This document shows positions 28,740-46,697 of a DNA stretch of 64,000 nucleotides, in pieces. The notes under the pieces are model-generated. The model was not told the origin of the DNA and ran no database searches. It worked only from the letters and a program-made list of their open reading frames with translations. Origin of the DNA: Chrysomallon squamiferum (Eukaryota > Mollusca > Gastropoda > Neomphalida > Peltospiridae). The stretch lies in contig CM022677.1 in the NCBI GenBank assembly GCA_012295275.1, forward strand, positions 25,890,044 through 25,954,043, written 5' to 3'. Every line of letters starts with the position of its first letter. The first letter of the stretch is position 1. A program made the position numbers and the translations under genes.

Positions 28740-28990
28740 ACCTGTGTAAGTTGAAAGTCCACCTGGACTGACCACATGGAGTGAAAAGTCGAGTGTTTGG
28801 CATTGTGTAAATTCCTCCAGTGTTTAGCAGCACAACAACACAACTATGTGAAAAGAAACCAACTTTAAGTCTTCTCTCCAAGCTGCCACTGTATTCAAGT
28901 CCTGTGTAGGCCATGCCACGTGCTTGCTGCCATAGCAACAGCTAACAACGGGTACAGTTAAGGGTGGAAGATATAATAATGCACTTGAGT
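28740..28990 (-). other. Possible noncoding exon or promoter patch of the miR-92 primary transcript
   Basis: GC-richer, repeat-free island. On the minus strand it ends TTACACAG|GTAATG, an acceptable splice donor. It also contains GCTGCCATAGCAAC (about 28928-28941), resembling an RFX X-box. No conserved protein frame is visible. It lies between the 32.2 kb and 22.2 kb miR-92 copies. Support is weak. Confidence 0.2.
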
Positions 28991-31900
28991 GAGGCCCTGT
29001 TTAGGCTGCTTTGTTTGCTTCGAGGCCTCTACAGTGAAGTGTAAATTCCTGTGCTTGATATACACATGTAGACAAAGGTCTGATCATGTAAAACTGTGAA
29101 TTTAAAAGTATACAAGTTATACAGAATTTTAAGTGTTTATTTTATTTCTGGTATGTTATAATAATAACAACAATACAAGTAATTACAATACAGAAGCTGA
29201 TATTTAACACACTTTGTATGCATCACATTTAAGATATATTAAGAAAAAAAAAAACACTAGAACTTGGAAGCAAGAGAATTATTAATATTAACTAGATTCA
29301 AAAACTGGATCAGGTTTTTAAAGTGGATTAAAAATTAAATTTTAATGACAATTTTCACACATATATTCCCTTGTTTCAGAAAAATGTACAAAAATGAAAA
29401 AATAAAATAAAACTGCAACTGGTTTGTTGTTGTGAATATAAAAATGCACACACACATATATACACCTCCAATACGAAGAGCAAACCAAATACAATACATC
29501 CTGAAACTGAGAACAGTTCTCCAAAAAACTCAAAACAGTAACAGTTAAAGTTTTGATAAAAAATTTCTTCTTGTAGAAAAGGCTGTATTTAAAGAACAAA
29601 GTTTTTTAAAATTACAAAATCCATGATAGATGTAAAATATTTATGTACACCATAGTGCACAGATACAATACAGAAAATCAAAATTTATTACTTATTCCAC
29701 AGTAGAGATATTCTAAGTTAAAAAGTTATAAATTAGAAAACCTTTACTTATTTCAAAGCAGAGATATTACTTATTTCACAGTAGAGATATTACTTATTTC
29801 ACAGTAGAGATTTTCTAATTTAAAAAAATATAAATATTCCAAGTTTAAAAAGTTATTAGAAAAAACTGAATTGATCCACAATAGAAAATTACAAATACTG
29901 AAGTTATAAAGTAGAGAAAGTTAAAATAAAATGAAAATTATAGAAATATTAGCTATCTTACATAAGAGATACAAGTTATATAAAAACATAAAACTACATC
30001 TTATTCTGAGGGTAAATGAAAAGGGCAGTGGTAGATGACCTTGTTACAATAAAAATGTTTAAGAAAATGTTCTAGAATACTGTGACTGTACTAGAACTAA
30101 CAAAACTGTCATTTGCTGTCTCCTCACAAAGCAGCAAAGAAACAACTGATTGATAAATGTAAACAAACTGTCATACAAGTGAACCAGTTAAACTTCAGTG
30201 AAAAATGCTGTAATTCAAAACTAGTGTCTACATTTACAGACGAAATTAAAACATCTCACTATTTCGTATGTAGACAGGTTTTCAAGATAAAAATAGAACA
30301 ACAGCAAAATAAAAGAAAGAAAGAAAGAAAGAAAAGCAAATTTAATAAAACTTTTATCACCTTTGCTCTTTTTTCTTTTTTTAGTTATTAAAAGAAAATA
30401 ACAATAGAAACAACAATAGTAATAGCAAAAGTAATTGTAATAGTAATAGTGAACGTAATAATAATATACAACACATACACACTTTTAATACATTTTATAT
30501 TAACTTTAGATCTGTGTATGTATGGTGTAAAAGTTGAGTGTGACTAAGTGTGCATGCTTATGTATAGACACATATTCACACACACACACACACACACACA
30601 CATTAAATATGAAGTTTTTTTAACAGTTAAAATGTTAGTATTACCTAAGACAAAAAGACAAAAAAAAAAAGCAGTGTGATTATTAAACTGGCTCTGCACA
30701 GACAGGTCACCTATCTGGTGCTTGAACACACAGAATAAACAAATAAATTTGTGTTTGAACTGTCTTTAGAAATATCTACACACCATTCAACACACACTTC
30801 AGAAATGATCAGTTCTATTAATCATTATAAAGCTGTAGAAGCAGAAATATAAACATGTTTTCATTTTTAATATTCACCTACAGCCAGGTGTGTGTGTTTG
30901 TGTCTGGGTGAGAGGAAGGGGGAGGGAGGGAGGGAGGGAAGAAGGAAGAGAGAGAGAGAAGTGCTTGTGAAACTGTCATAGTTTTAGGTTAAAATTAATG
31001 TTTGTGTTAAATAGTCATTACAAACTGGATTAATTTTTGTATTAAACAGCAATTACATCTTGATATGTTGTACTCGTGTCAGGATGTCCAGTCACCATTT
31101 CCAACTGATTAATGAATGATATTGACATAGTCGTTCTTTCTGTGGGAAGGTGTGTGTGTGAAAGATTACTGATGCTAAACGACAGTAGTTCATGCAGTGA
31201 TAAAAAGTCATCAACCTCTGTACAATGAAATACTCTCTCTACTGACTATTACTAATTAGAATCTGAAATTTGGTGATTTTATTAAATTTTTTATATAAAA
31301 TCAAACCAAAAAATTAACAGTAATTTAAAAAAAATAAAAATAAAAATAAAATAATAAAAAACGATTGGAAAACATATTGATAAGGAATCAATCATTAATA
31401 TCTATTACTATTACTGCTATTATTATTATTGTAATTATAATAAAGAAATGTTATATGTGTTGTGTATTTACAGATCATGTTCAGAACATGCCCAGACAAT
31501 GAGCCTTTACCTAATTTTTTCTTAACTGGATCATTTTCAGAAATCCTGTACTTCATAAAATGTTTAATTTGTTTTTATAAACATTTTATTATTTACTTCT
31601 GACAATTTTAATACAGGTACAAATGGGAGATATCTTGACGGTAAAATTTTAATGCAAAAAAAAAGAAAAAAAAATAAAGAAAAAAAGAGAAAAATATATA
31701 TATACAAATATATAAAAAAAAACATATAAAATAAAGATGGAAGAAAAATGAAGATAAATTAAGAATTAAATAATCACAAATAATCCTTTACTTTAGGGCT
31801 TCTGGAATACCTCAATGGCCACATTTTCTTATTAATTTATTTTATGTTTGAGTATTCCAGTCATGCACTTTCATGACGACATCAGTACAGGGCCAACCTT

Positions 31901-32225
31901 TCAAAATACTGTGAAAACAAAATGGCTGACACGCAGGTTCATCAATTCTATCCTCTGTTGAAGAAAAAGTTGGTGGACTGAACTAAAAGAAAATGGTAGA
32001 CAGTTCAGCTACTGGTTGATGCCGATCAATCAAATGATCTGGGTCAGGTACAAGCTGTGAAGAATGCTGTGAAGAATTCTGGGAGTCAAAGGGTTTAGGA
32101 GACTAGATTTACGAGGAATAAAGAATGATAAAAAGTTTTTAAAAATAATTATTTAAGAATAAGAAAGTGAAATACAACACCCCTGTTGAGGAGAAAAGGT
32201 AAGAAAATCGAGTGATTTAACTGCC
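28991..32225. other. AT-rich noncoding region
   Basis: Contains short tandem echoes of 'ATTTCACAGTAGAGATATTACTT' at 29690-29820, an AAAG run near 30315, CA at 30575-30601, and GGGA repeats near 30915-30945. No gene is recognised. Confidence 0.5.
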
Positions 32226-32291
32226 ACCCATAGGCCGGGACGAGTGCAATACAGATTTCACACACATGCATTGCCCACATTCCAGCCTGCA
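32226..32291 (-). ncRNA. mir-92b: miR-92b-like precursor hairpin, copy 4
   Basis: The 3' arm (32230-32251) reads TATTGCACTCG followed by TCCCGGCCTAT on the minus strand. The UAUUGCACUCGUCCCGGCC core equals the vertebrate miR-92b type, and the seed AUUGCAC is shared with the other copies. The 5' arm, CAGGCTGGAATGTGGGCAAT followed by GC, pairs across a loop of about 15 bases. Unlike the other three copies it has no tandem repeats around it. It is the most upstream copy in transcription order and probably the more conserved paralogue. Confidence 0.92.
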
Positions 32292-32508
32292 GGAGACGTT
32301 TTCAAATATCACAACTAAAACATGTTTATAAGTGAAAGAAAAACCTCACTGATTTATTGTTGTGTTAAAGGAAATGAAAAGAGGACAACCTAAACATATG
32401 GCAAAGTTTTAAAAATTAATCAAAAAGCAGTTATTCAGTAGCTTCACTCATACAAACAAAAAAACAGTAACACTGATAATACTGTTCTGCTGTAAAATAA
32501 CTACCTAC

Positions 32509-32555
<47 letters not shown>

Positions 32556-35500
32556 CGAGAAATAATTTCGATTTTTATTCTGTGCTTTTATCTTTTCAAG
32601 TAGTGGTGAACTCACAGTACACTGCAATTCCACTTAAAGTACCACAAACACCAAACTGAAGTCAATTGTACTGACTATTTGATTTTTTTTAAATTTTGTA
32701 TCACAATGCAAAGTAATAATTTCAGTTATTTCCATTTTAATTTTTAGCATCAAGATAACTTATTTCACTATAGCACATGAATATTTAAAACTTTTATAGT
32801 AATTTAAGTTGTAATTTGTTTTAATCATAAATCTCAGTAAAAACTATTCATTTCCCATCATACACACACATGCACTTTTGTGCAAAAAAAGATGACGTAC
32901 ATTTATTAAGAATATGAAATTTGTTTTGTTTCATTTCTGTATCTGACTGAAAGTGTTACCGTTGAGTACAACACACTGCACTGGAAATCATTTATCATTA
33001 AACAGATGAAAAAAATATCACAGATCATGAAAGCAGCCAAACAAAGCAATTCACTTACTTGTAACAGAATCCAAAACAAATGTAACCATTTTGTATCTTT
33101 GTAAAACCACACCGGTCTACCTGATAATCCAAGTCACCAGTTGTCTTTTACTGGGTGATAGCTTGTTTATTTCCTGTTCTAAGCACATCAAAGGCTCATA
33201 CTTATAAAAACATCATCACTGTGAGCGTTTGTTGCTTCTCCCACAGACAACAACTTTTACTGAAACATAAAATAACAATTGTTATGACAATCTAAATTTA
33301 ATTTTGAGTCTGAGGATTAAAAAATAAATACAAAATGTTTAAGTGTGACTGAATTAATGTTAGAGAACACCACAGCAACAACAACAGTAACAATAAAAAT
33401 AAAATAAAAAAATAAATAAATAAATAAAGCGAAAACATAAAATACCCTCTTGTTGTCATAATAAAGTTAAGAATTAATTTTTTCAAATAAACAGGGGTTA
33501 AAGGTTTAACATTTAAATATGGTTTGACAGATTGAAACTAGTTGAGGACAAGGTGTGTGCAGTCCATCAGACATCATTGTTTGAAAAACATCTTGTAACT
33601 GGATGAGTATCAGGACAATCCATAAAGAAATGTTCAATTTCAAAATTCAGTGTTTACACTTAGCTGGATTAGCTTTCTTCGAAACAATATTGAACAGAAC
33701 TGAGTTGCCTTTAATATCACCAATGAAAAAATGGTAGTTTCAATGTTCTTGTTACTACTGCCTTACTTTCTTCTTTTTTTTTATTATTAGCAAAGGTTAT
33801 GTAAACAATAATTTTAAATTTACATTTACATGCATGAAGTATTAATTATTATTAAAAAAAGAAGACAAAAAAGTTATTTAAAATGATAAAATCATTGAAT
33901 CAAGCTTGAGTAAAAATTAAACAGTAAAATTAAAACTTTAATCTGCTGAGAAGTAAATGTAGTGTAGTTTGGGAAAAAAAAGAAGGAATTAATTATGCAT
34001 GAGAAACAATATTTTTGTTTACAGAAATATAATTCAGGAAAAGATATATAAATATATATATATATATAAAATTATAAAGCAAGACATTTAAAATATATAT
34101 ATGTGTATATATTCTTACCACAAATAATTATGGCACACTGAAGTCAAATGTCAAGTATACACTGTTTGGTCAACGCTCCAGTTTGTAGACTTTCTACTGT
34201 AGATAAAGTTCATAATCACCATCTCTGAGAAAATATACCTGAAATGTGCAAACAGTAGATTAGAATTAAACTGACCATTCACTCCATGTTTGCCTCTCTA
34301 TTAACAAGTCACACACACTGTATTGTACACTCTCTCTAGTACAGTCTTGTTCCTGACTTTATTTACCAGCCGACAAACGAGTGTTTAAAAATGGAAGAAA
34401 AGTCTCACGGTTGCCACAGGTAACTGACACATGCATCAAAGTTTGTGTGCTCTTTCTTACCTCAGACCTGCTACCCGTGAATACATTAATGTGTATTTTC
34501 TATTTTAATAAAAGAAACATATATTTGTCCACTTATTTCAGTCTTTTTTTTTCACAAGTATAAAGGGTTAAATAAAGTTATGAAAACAATTTTTGTTTCT
34601 TTTTCTAAAAATAACTATAGACAATCTTCATTATATTGGCCAAACATCATGATACTGCTATGACAGACTACATGTTGCATTCAGTGCTGTCACCAGTTTG
34701 TATTTCCCATTCAACTTCATACATCACTGGCTAGAATAAACAAAAATAAAATAGCAATATAGCATTTACAGATTTGACAGTGGACGCATTATAACCAAAT
34801 TAAATTAGTTGTCTGAAGATTAACACCTTTAACCATTTTATCATATCTGCTGTTGAAAAATTGGCCACGCAAGGAAATGTGTGTGGAGTGTTTGTCTCAG
34901 TGTGTGTACAATTATGTATGTCTGTATTAAAACTGAAGGAGGTTAAGTTAAAAAAAAATTTGCAGTAAAATTACAAGTTAGAACATGAACAGATTGAAAG
35001 AAAAAAACCAAACCATTTAAACACAAATCTGCCAATATTTTACAGTTGTGATAAGTTGTCTGTTCTGCTGTCAGTCTAACAGTTAACTTATCTCACTACG
35101 AAATAAACCTATCTACATTTCATTTCAAAACCAATAAAAGAAATCATTCTGAAAGTACATTTGGAATACTTATATCAATTAAATGTCATGTGTTCACTTA
35201 GAGTAGTAATAAATTACTTCACTACTCAAATGCTAATGCTGGTTACTGGATAAAGCAACCTTTCAACTCTTTCCCTTTCAAATAAAGAGGGAAAACAGGT
35301 CAGAGTTCAGGTAAGATAAAAAAGGTAGAAAAGTTGTAGTTGTTGACAATTTAACTGATTAGTAAAAAATAGCAATCTGATTATTTCTGTATTCACACAT
35401 ATACACAAACACACACACACACACACACACAAAAAAAAAAAAAAAAATTTCATATTTAGCTTGATATCATTATAAAATACTAGAAAAGAATTTTGAAAAT

Positions 35501-35945
35501 TATTAGCACATTATCTTGGCCAGATTTGGTGAATGGTTTTTACAATATCAACCCTTGGGTAAATGCAATGGATACGCATAAACTCAGTCAAGTACTGATT
35601 TACCCTTATCTGCTAGGTAACAATTTAAAAGAAGCAAATAAATAAATAAATAATAATAAAGATACTGTAAAACAAATGCATAATTCAGTTTGTAATCAAA
35701 GTATCCAAACATTCCATTTATTTACTCAAAATTTAACTGAACAAGACTGAATAAAAATTCAGCAACTATGAAACTTAAGTTTAAATACTGAAGCAGTAAA
35801 AGCACATATATAAAAATAAATGTAACTGGAACTAAAAAAGTTAGATTTCACACACGCACACACACCATCACAACAGACTGTACTGCACATTAAAATGTGG
35901 TAATTCATCTTTTTCCTTAGAAACAAATGCGTAGTGTTCAGCAAC
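32292..35945. other. AT-rich noncoding region, no gene seen
   Basis: Contains a GT run at 32512-32552, TAAA near 33405-33427, a CA then poly-A run at 35408-35447, and otherwise unique AT-rich sequence. Some GT-containing patches resemble donors (for example near 34240), but no exon has other support. Confidence 0.5.
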
Positions 35946-36074
35946 GCATACATGAAAATTAAAAGGTTCTCTCTCTCACACACACACACAGAAGGGTAAA
36001 TATACATACAGGGTTTTGATGCATCTAAAATCATTTTTGAATGACATTTATATTTATATGAAATAAATAACTGT

Positions 36075-36171
<97 letters not shown>

Positions 36172-36325
36172 ACAGACACACACACATCATGGTAAATGTG
36201 CAATATATTTTTTGATACATATAAAATTATTTCTAACTGTACATTAAAATGAAATAAATAATATCTCTTTCTCTCTCTCTCACACACACACAAACACACA
36301 GACACAGAAGGGAAAAAAAGGTTCG
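35946..36325. repeat. Complex tandem duplication containing CT and CA microsatellites
   Basis: Three diverged copies of a block: a CT run, CA/GACA run, AGAAGGG, then AT-rich sequence ending ATGAAATAAATAA. The middle CT tract (36078-36169) has expanded to about 92 bases, the others only to 12-20. The reading frame across it is spurious. Confidence 0.8.
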
Positions 36326-37346
36326 ATGTACAGATAAATGAGAAAAATGTCATGCCTATTTCATTACAAGATAAAAACATATATAGGTTTAGTGAGCAGT
36401 TACAAAAGCTATTATCAGAGTGGGACTAGAAATCAAGAATTGAAGTATCTCAGTGATTGATGGCCCCGGCTTGTCCAGACCTGCCTCACTGCCTCACACA
36501 AGCTTACAGGAGCAGACTTGTACATTTAGTAATTCATACGCTTTTTTCTTGTCAACTTTGTTTTATACACACCGACCCGAATTGTGTTTAAAAAGAAAAG
36601 TAGAGAAAACATCACTTCTCCTTGTGTAATTATACATACAGACTTGTGCATTAAGAAAATGTAAATTACAAGCAGAACACAGAAAACCTACCTGGTTATT
36701 CTTCATATTAAACATAATAACCCGGGTGCAAAAGGGGAGCTTAGATTTCCAGCGTGTTCTTTTGACAAATAATAGAAAATGTTTTGTTCATTTGCCTGAA
36801 CAAACGAAGCAACAAAAGAATGGAGGTAAGCTAGCCAAGAATAACGGTTAATATCTGATTTAACAACAATAGTCACAGCATAATGCCATGTAATTGTCAA
36901 AAATCTCTTCTTATATAACAGTTGTAAGGCAACATCCTGCAGGCCAGGTAAAGAAACAAAGTGAGTGCTGTAAGACACAGAAAACAATGCACTAGTTATT
37001 TGATTACAGAAACAGAGACTAAAAATTTATATTAATGATCAGATTAATTAAAAATCTCTAACTAGCACTTATTGTGTATGTGTATGCAAAACTTTTAGAA
37101 GTTTTAAAACTAGCTAAAATACAAACTACACATGAAATGTACTGTCCATAACCCAGTTTATAATGAAATGGTGCCTTTTTCTTAAATTTATAATAATAAT
37201 AAAAAATATTAGCAAACAAATTAGTAAAGATTAAAAAAAAAAAGGTAGACTGTTTGCCAATATAATAGTTACTGCTGTACCGTTTGCTTTGGTAAATAAT
37301 AGTGTTTGTAATGTGCACAATGACATATCCAACAGGTGTTAAATAT
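36326..37346. other. Noncoding; one donor-like site
   Basis: A repeat-free stretch at about 36700-36990 ends on the minus strand at AACCAG|GTAGGT, a good donor consensus. There is no protein frame with conservation I can recognise, so a noncoding exon is only a possibility. Confidence 0.25.
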
Positions 37347-42184
<4,838 letters not shown>

Positions 42185-42345
42185 CAGTGAAATCAACTTT
42201 CCCGCGAACTTTGCAACTCTAGCAATGGCGGCTGTGACATGCGAAGACCTATCCCATAATTCCTTTTCTGTTCATTTGCAATCTATTCGCGCGCTTGACC
42301 ACTTTGGAGTAGGCACGTTAGAGCTCGGCATTTTCTTTTCTGTTT
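42185..42345. promoter_or_regulatory. GC-rich island with E2F-like and YY1-like motifs; candidate promoter
   Basis: TTTCCCGCGAA (42198-42208) matches the E2F consensus. AATGGCGGC (42224-42232) matches the core of the YY1 motif often found just downstream of animal transcription starts. Both sit in one of few repeat-free, CpG-containing stretches in the middle of the window. The direction is unclear. A minus-strand start here could drive the miR-92 cluster 10 kb downstream. The short plus-strand frame from the ATG at 42225 dissolves into poly-T and is not convincing. Confidence 0.35.
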
Positions 42346-43031
42346 TATTTTTTCTTCTTTTCTTTTTTTTTTTTTTTTTCTTTTCTTACTTTCTTAGTTT
42401 TTCTTTTTAAACTTTTTTTTTTTTTTTTAGTTTATAATTCTAAATCAGAAAGATAAAAGAAAGTGCATACAGGTGAATGTCGATAAGGTTAAATAACAGT
42501 GGCAGTTTTTTTTTCTTTAAACTTTAGACGAGATTTTATCAGATTTTAACGTTGAATGCTATTAAAATAAATTCAATACACTAAATACTCTGTGATCCTA
42601 AATTTCGAAAATAAATTGAAGTTACCTACTTTTATCACCTGTAGAACTGGTCTTCATTTAACTTTTTCTTGTTACGTTGTAAAATTTGGAAGTTTATGTT
42701 AGATTTGAAATCAGGAGTGCTGTCACTTTCTTTTTTCTTTTCTTTTTCGCTGTTATTTTATTTATTTATTTATTTATTTATTTATTCATTTATTTATTTC
42801 GAACATCCACATGACTAGATAAAATTAAACTTTAAAACAGATTTTTTTTCTTCTGGTCTTTTCGTTAACGATAATTATTATTATTCTGACATCCAGATTC
42901 CAAACAAGCAATGATGGAAATGGCGGGTCCCTCCCCCCCAGAACTTTTATTTTCTGTACTGGTATCATGTCAGAGATGCTATTTAGCAAACCAGTAGAGT
43001 AAATATTTTATTATTTAATGAAAGATGTGTA
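42346..43031. other. T-rich noncoding sequence
   Basis: Poly-T tracts and a TTTA run at 42757-42800. Nothing else is supported. Confidence 0.5.
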
Positions 43032-43312
43032 AAATAAATGTGTAATCTTTTAAGACCTTCCGTGAAAATAATCCCGCAGAGAATATTGCAAATTGGAAAT
43101 AAAAAAAATAAATTGTTAAGTTATTGTTTTGGCTGGGGTTTTGTTGGTGTTTGTTTTGTTGTTTTATTTTATTTAATTTTTTTAATTATTATTATTATTA
43201 TTATTTTTTTTTTTTTTTTTTGTTGTTGTTGGGTCTTGAGGTAGGTTGTTGTATTTTTGTTTTCGTTTTAAAGATTGCGCTAAAAAAGTCGCACGTTTAA
43301 TGAGCGATATTT
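43032..43312. repeat. Dispersed repeat, copy in plus orientation
   Basis: Shares long blocks with the reverse complement of 46418-46697: AAATAAATGTGTAATCTTTT, GACCTTCCGTGAAAATAATC, CCGCAGAGAATATTGCAAAT and GTTGTTGTATTTTTGTTTTC. The T/GTT-rich middle differs in length. The copies are about 3.1 kb apart, inverted. The family is unknown, and no terminal repeats or coding sequence were identified. Confidence 0.88.
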
Positions 43313-44054
43313 CTTGGATGAGGGTTTTCTGAAAATGTGCAAACTGGGATATTTTAAAAGATAGCGTCTTCAAATATTTGAACAGCGTCGTCTCCCCCCC
43401 ATCCGCCTTAATCCCAGCCTCGGCCACATTAACTTTACCATACCCCTAGTTCCTACAACTCACTTCCCCTAGGGCGTCCAAGTAAATTTTCAGTTTTCTT
43501 AATTTATTTAAATCAGAGCGCATCTGTAAGAAACATCAGTCGGAGTTGGTAACAACATTATAACAACGTTGACGACGTCTGCAGCACTTTTGTCTCATGT
43601 CTTGACACAGACTACGTTCCCATGGTCACCAAATGACAACGTCAAAATCTGTTTCTATCATTTTATAATCACGTCCACCATCATTATTTTTATGATTATA
43701 GGTATTATTAAAGTATTAGTTGTAGAGTAGGCCTATAAACCAGCCGCATTAATTAATGCCTCTAATGAGCTCAGAAAACATTGGAACTAGTTTATTTCTT
43801 ACCTTGGATGAGAGGAATTGTTTTCAGTCAGTTGATCATTCTTGTGACATGGAAGACCTCAGATGTGTTTTTATTAATTTGTGTGCGTGTTTGATTTTGC
43901 GGTAGAAGATTTCTACAAATGTTCCTCAAGCCTCTTGACAAATATTCTACAGGCACAGCTGAAATACGTCACATTTTTTATATTTTTTATAACATAATCT
44001 ACAGTTACTGATTTATTGTTAACATAATTTACGGTTATAGTTTATTGTTAACAA

Positions 44055-44117
<63 letters not shown>

Positions 44118-44305
44118 AAACGAACAAAACCAAAAAAAAAAAAAACAATTAAAAAATGAAAAGAACGTAATTTTGATTTCTCTCTGACTGAATTGCCCAG
44201 CGTGAAACTGACGCCCCCTCCATTACTCCCCCCCTTTTTCACGTCACTGCTTATTGCACAAAGTCAACGAACATTTCATACATCCCTCTATCACTGAAAT
44301 ATACT

Positions 44306-44351
<46 letters not shown>

Positions 44352-44814
44352 TACACACACAAACTCACATATAAACATACATACATACAATACACACATA
44401 TATATATAACATGATGAAAATAGAAATGAACTAAAATTTCGTTGAACTATTTACTCTTTTTTATTTATTTATTTATTTATTTATTTATTATTATTTTGTT
44501 TTAACTTATAAACTAAACGAAGGTAAACAATCTACATGACGTGAGAGGGAGTGACGAGTTTTGGACAGGAGCAGTTTGGCAGACGACAGGAAGATGTAGA
44601 AACAACATGCGGAGTTATCGCCCTTCGACAGACACTGCATTTGTGTGTGCATTGTGTGTGTATGTATATAGTTCTGCATATAGTGTGTGTGTGTGTGTGT
44701 GTGTTAATATTTGGGTGTCTCTTTGGTTTTGTTGTACGTATGTGTTTTTTTATGTTTATGTGTATATTTGTTTAAATGTACGTTTGTATGTCTGCATATG
44801 TTTGTATGTATAAT

Positions 44815-44859
<45 letters not shown>

Positions 44860-45402
44860 ATTTTGTAGTAAAATGTAGTATTTTGGTGTCTGTATTTTAG
44901 TATGTATGTGTGTTTGTATATTTATATGTATAGTTGTTTAAATGTACGTCTGTATGTGTATGTATGAATGACTGTGTGTATGTGTGTTTGTGTGTTTATA
45001 TATATGTGTGAATGTGTGTGTGTGTATGTGTGTATGTATGTGTATGTATGTCTGTGTGTGTGTTTGTGTGTACGTGTGTACGTGTGTACGTGTGTACGTG
45101 TGTATGTGTGTGTGTGTGTGTACAAGACGGACCTGTGGTTTCTAGTGTTCCGTGTGTTTTAATATCGGCGACCTCGCTGACTGAACTAAACATTGCCTTT
45201 GTCAGCTGTTTTTTTATACAGATTGATCTGACAACGTAAAGAATTAATAAACAGATTCTAGACACTCTGACTCCACACACAGAATTTTCACATTTTATTT
45301 ATTTAGTTTTTTAGTTCCTTTCTTGCTTTAACATATTTCCTTATGTGTTGAAGATCTTAAATATATGTTGTGGCGCCCGAGTTGTCTGTATCTTCAACCG
45401 GT

Positions 45403-45451
<49 letters not shown>

Positions 45452-45902
45452 CCCCCTCCCTCCATCTCTCTGAATGTGGGTGTGTCGGTGTCTTTGTGTG
45501 TGTGCTGTTTCTTTTAATCACCTTTTTTAAAAAGTTTTTCTGAATGCTTTCACATACATAATTAATATTCATGGTTTTGTACATACCGTGCATTCAGTGA
45601 CATTAAAAACAATTTAAAAAAAACACACAACATTTTACTGTTTAATTTAATTATTTGTCGAAAAGCAATATCGCACAGACGTGATAAATTAGTTGAACTT
45701 TGAGATGTTATTATTTTTAAATTTATTTATTTATTTATACATACATGCATTTTGTTTTCTTGCCAGTACAACTATAGCATTTTTTTCTTCTTCTTTTTTT
45801 GTTTAAAATTTAACTTTAGCGAGCAGTGATAAATAAATATATATATTTTTTTAATAAAACAAATAAATGATTAAAATAATAATGAATAAAAAAAAAAAAT
45901 AA

Positions 45903-45994
<92 letters not shown>

Positions 45995-46417
45995 TGTACA
46001 GTGAATTATAAATATTGTAAACCACCACACAATTTTATATTCATACATATTATTCATGTATACATAAATTACACAAATACATACTTACACATTCACCCAT
46101 ACATACACACGCGTGCACACACACACACACAAACACACAGTCACCCACACAGTCACCCACACACTGTAATACGGTTGTCAACAACGTAACTAGGGTACAA
46201 ACGAGACATGTACCACAATGGCTAAAAATAGATTGGAATAATACGTACAACTTTTCCAAAAATTAACAACAAAGACACAAAAAAAAAAAAAAAAAAAAAA
46301 AAAATAAAAAATTAATAATAATAATAATGATAATAAATAATAATAAAAAGAAATAAAATGAAACAGCGAAAAAAGTAAAATAAAAAAAAAACCAAGAAAG
46401 CCCCTCTATCAGTTTTA
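43313..46417. other. Noncoding; many microsatellites
   Basis: AAT/TAAA at 44056-44118, CA at 44310-44349, a long set of TG-rich repeats at 44640-45125, CT at 45411-45450, TA plus AG at 45908-45991 and poly-A at 46278-46304. Short GC-richer patches (43370-43490, 44540-44640) show no supported exon. The phrase GAAGGGCGATAACTCC (minus strand, near 44615) resembles a motif I associate with molluscan repeats. Confidence 0.5.
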
Positions 46418-46508
46418 GCTCATCAAACGAGCGACATTTTTAGCGTGATCTTGAAAACGAAAACAAAAATACAACAACCTACCCCAAGACCCAAAAACAA
46501 AACAACAA

Positions 46509-46551
<43 letters not shown>

Positions 46552-46697
46552 AAAAAAACAACAACAACAAAACAAACACCAACAAAAAAACCCCCACCCA
46601 AAACAATAACTTAACAATTTATTTTTTATTTCCAAATTTGCAATATTCTCTGCGGGATTATTTTCACGGAAGGTCTAAAAGATTACACATTTATTTA
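46418..46697. repeat. Dispersed repeat, copy in minus orientation
   Basis: Inverted partner of 43032-43312. It includes a poly-A tract of about 40 bases where the other copy has a short T run. Flanking sequences differ, so the repeat boundaries lie close to the given coordinates. Confidence 0.88.

Noticed and set aside
42225-42410. Plus-strand frame starting MAAVTCEDLSHNSF
   Set aside because: Ends in a poly-T translation, with no donor or recognised homology; the ATG coincides with a YY1-like motif, so a promoter reading is preferred.
43225-43250. let-7-like phrase TGAGGTAGGTTGTTGTAT on the plus strand
   Set aside because: It lacks the TAG after the seed, has no pairing arm, and lies in a dispersed repeat whose other copy reads TGGGGTAGG instead.
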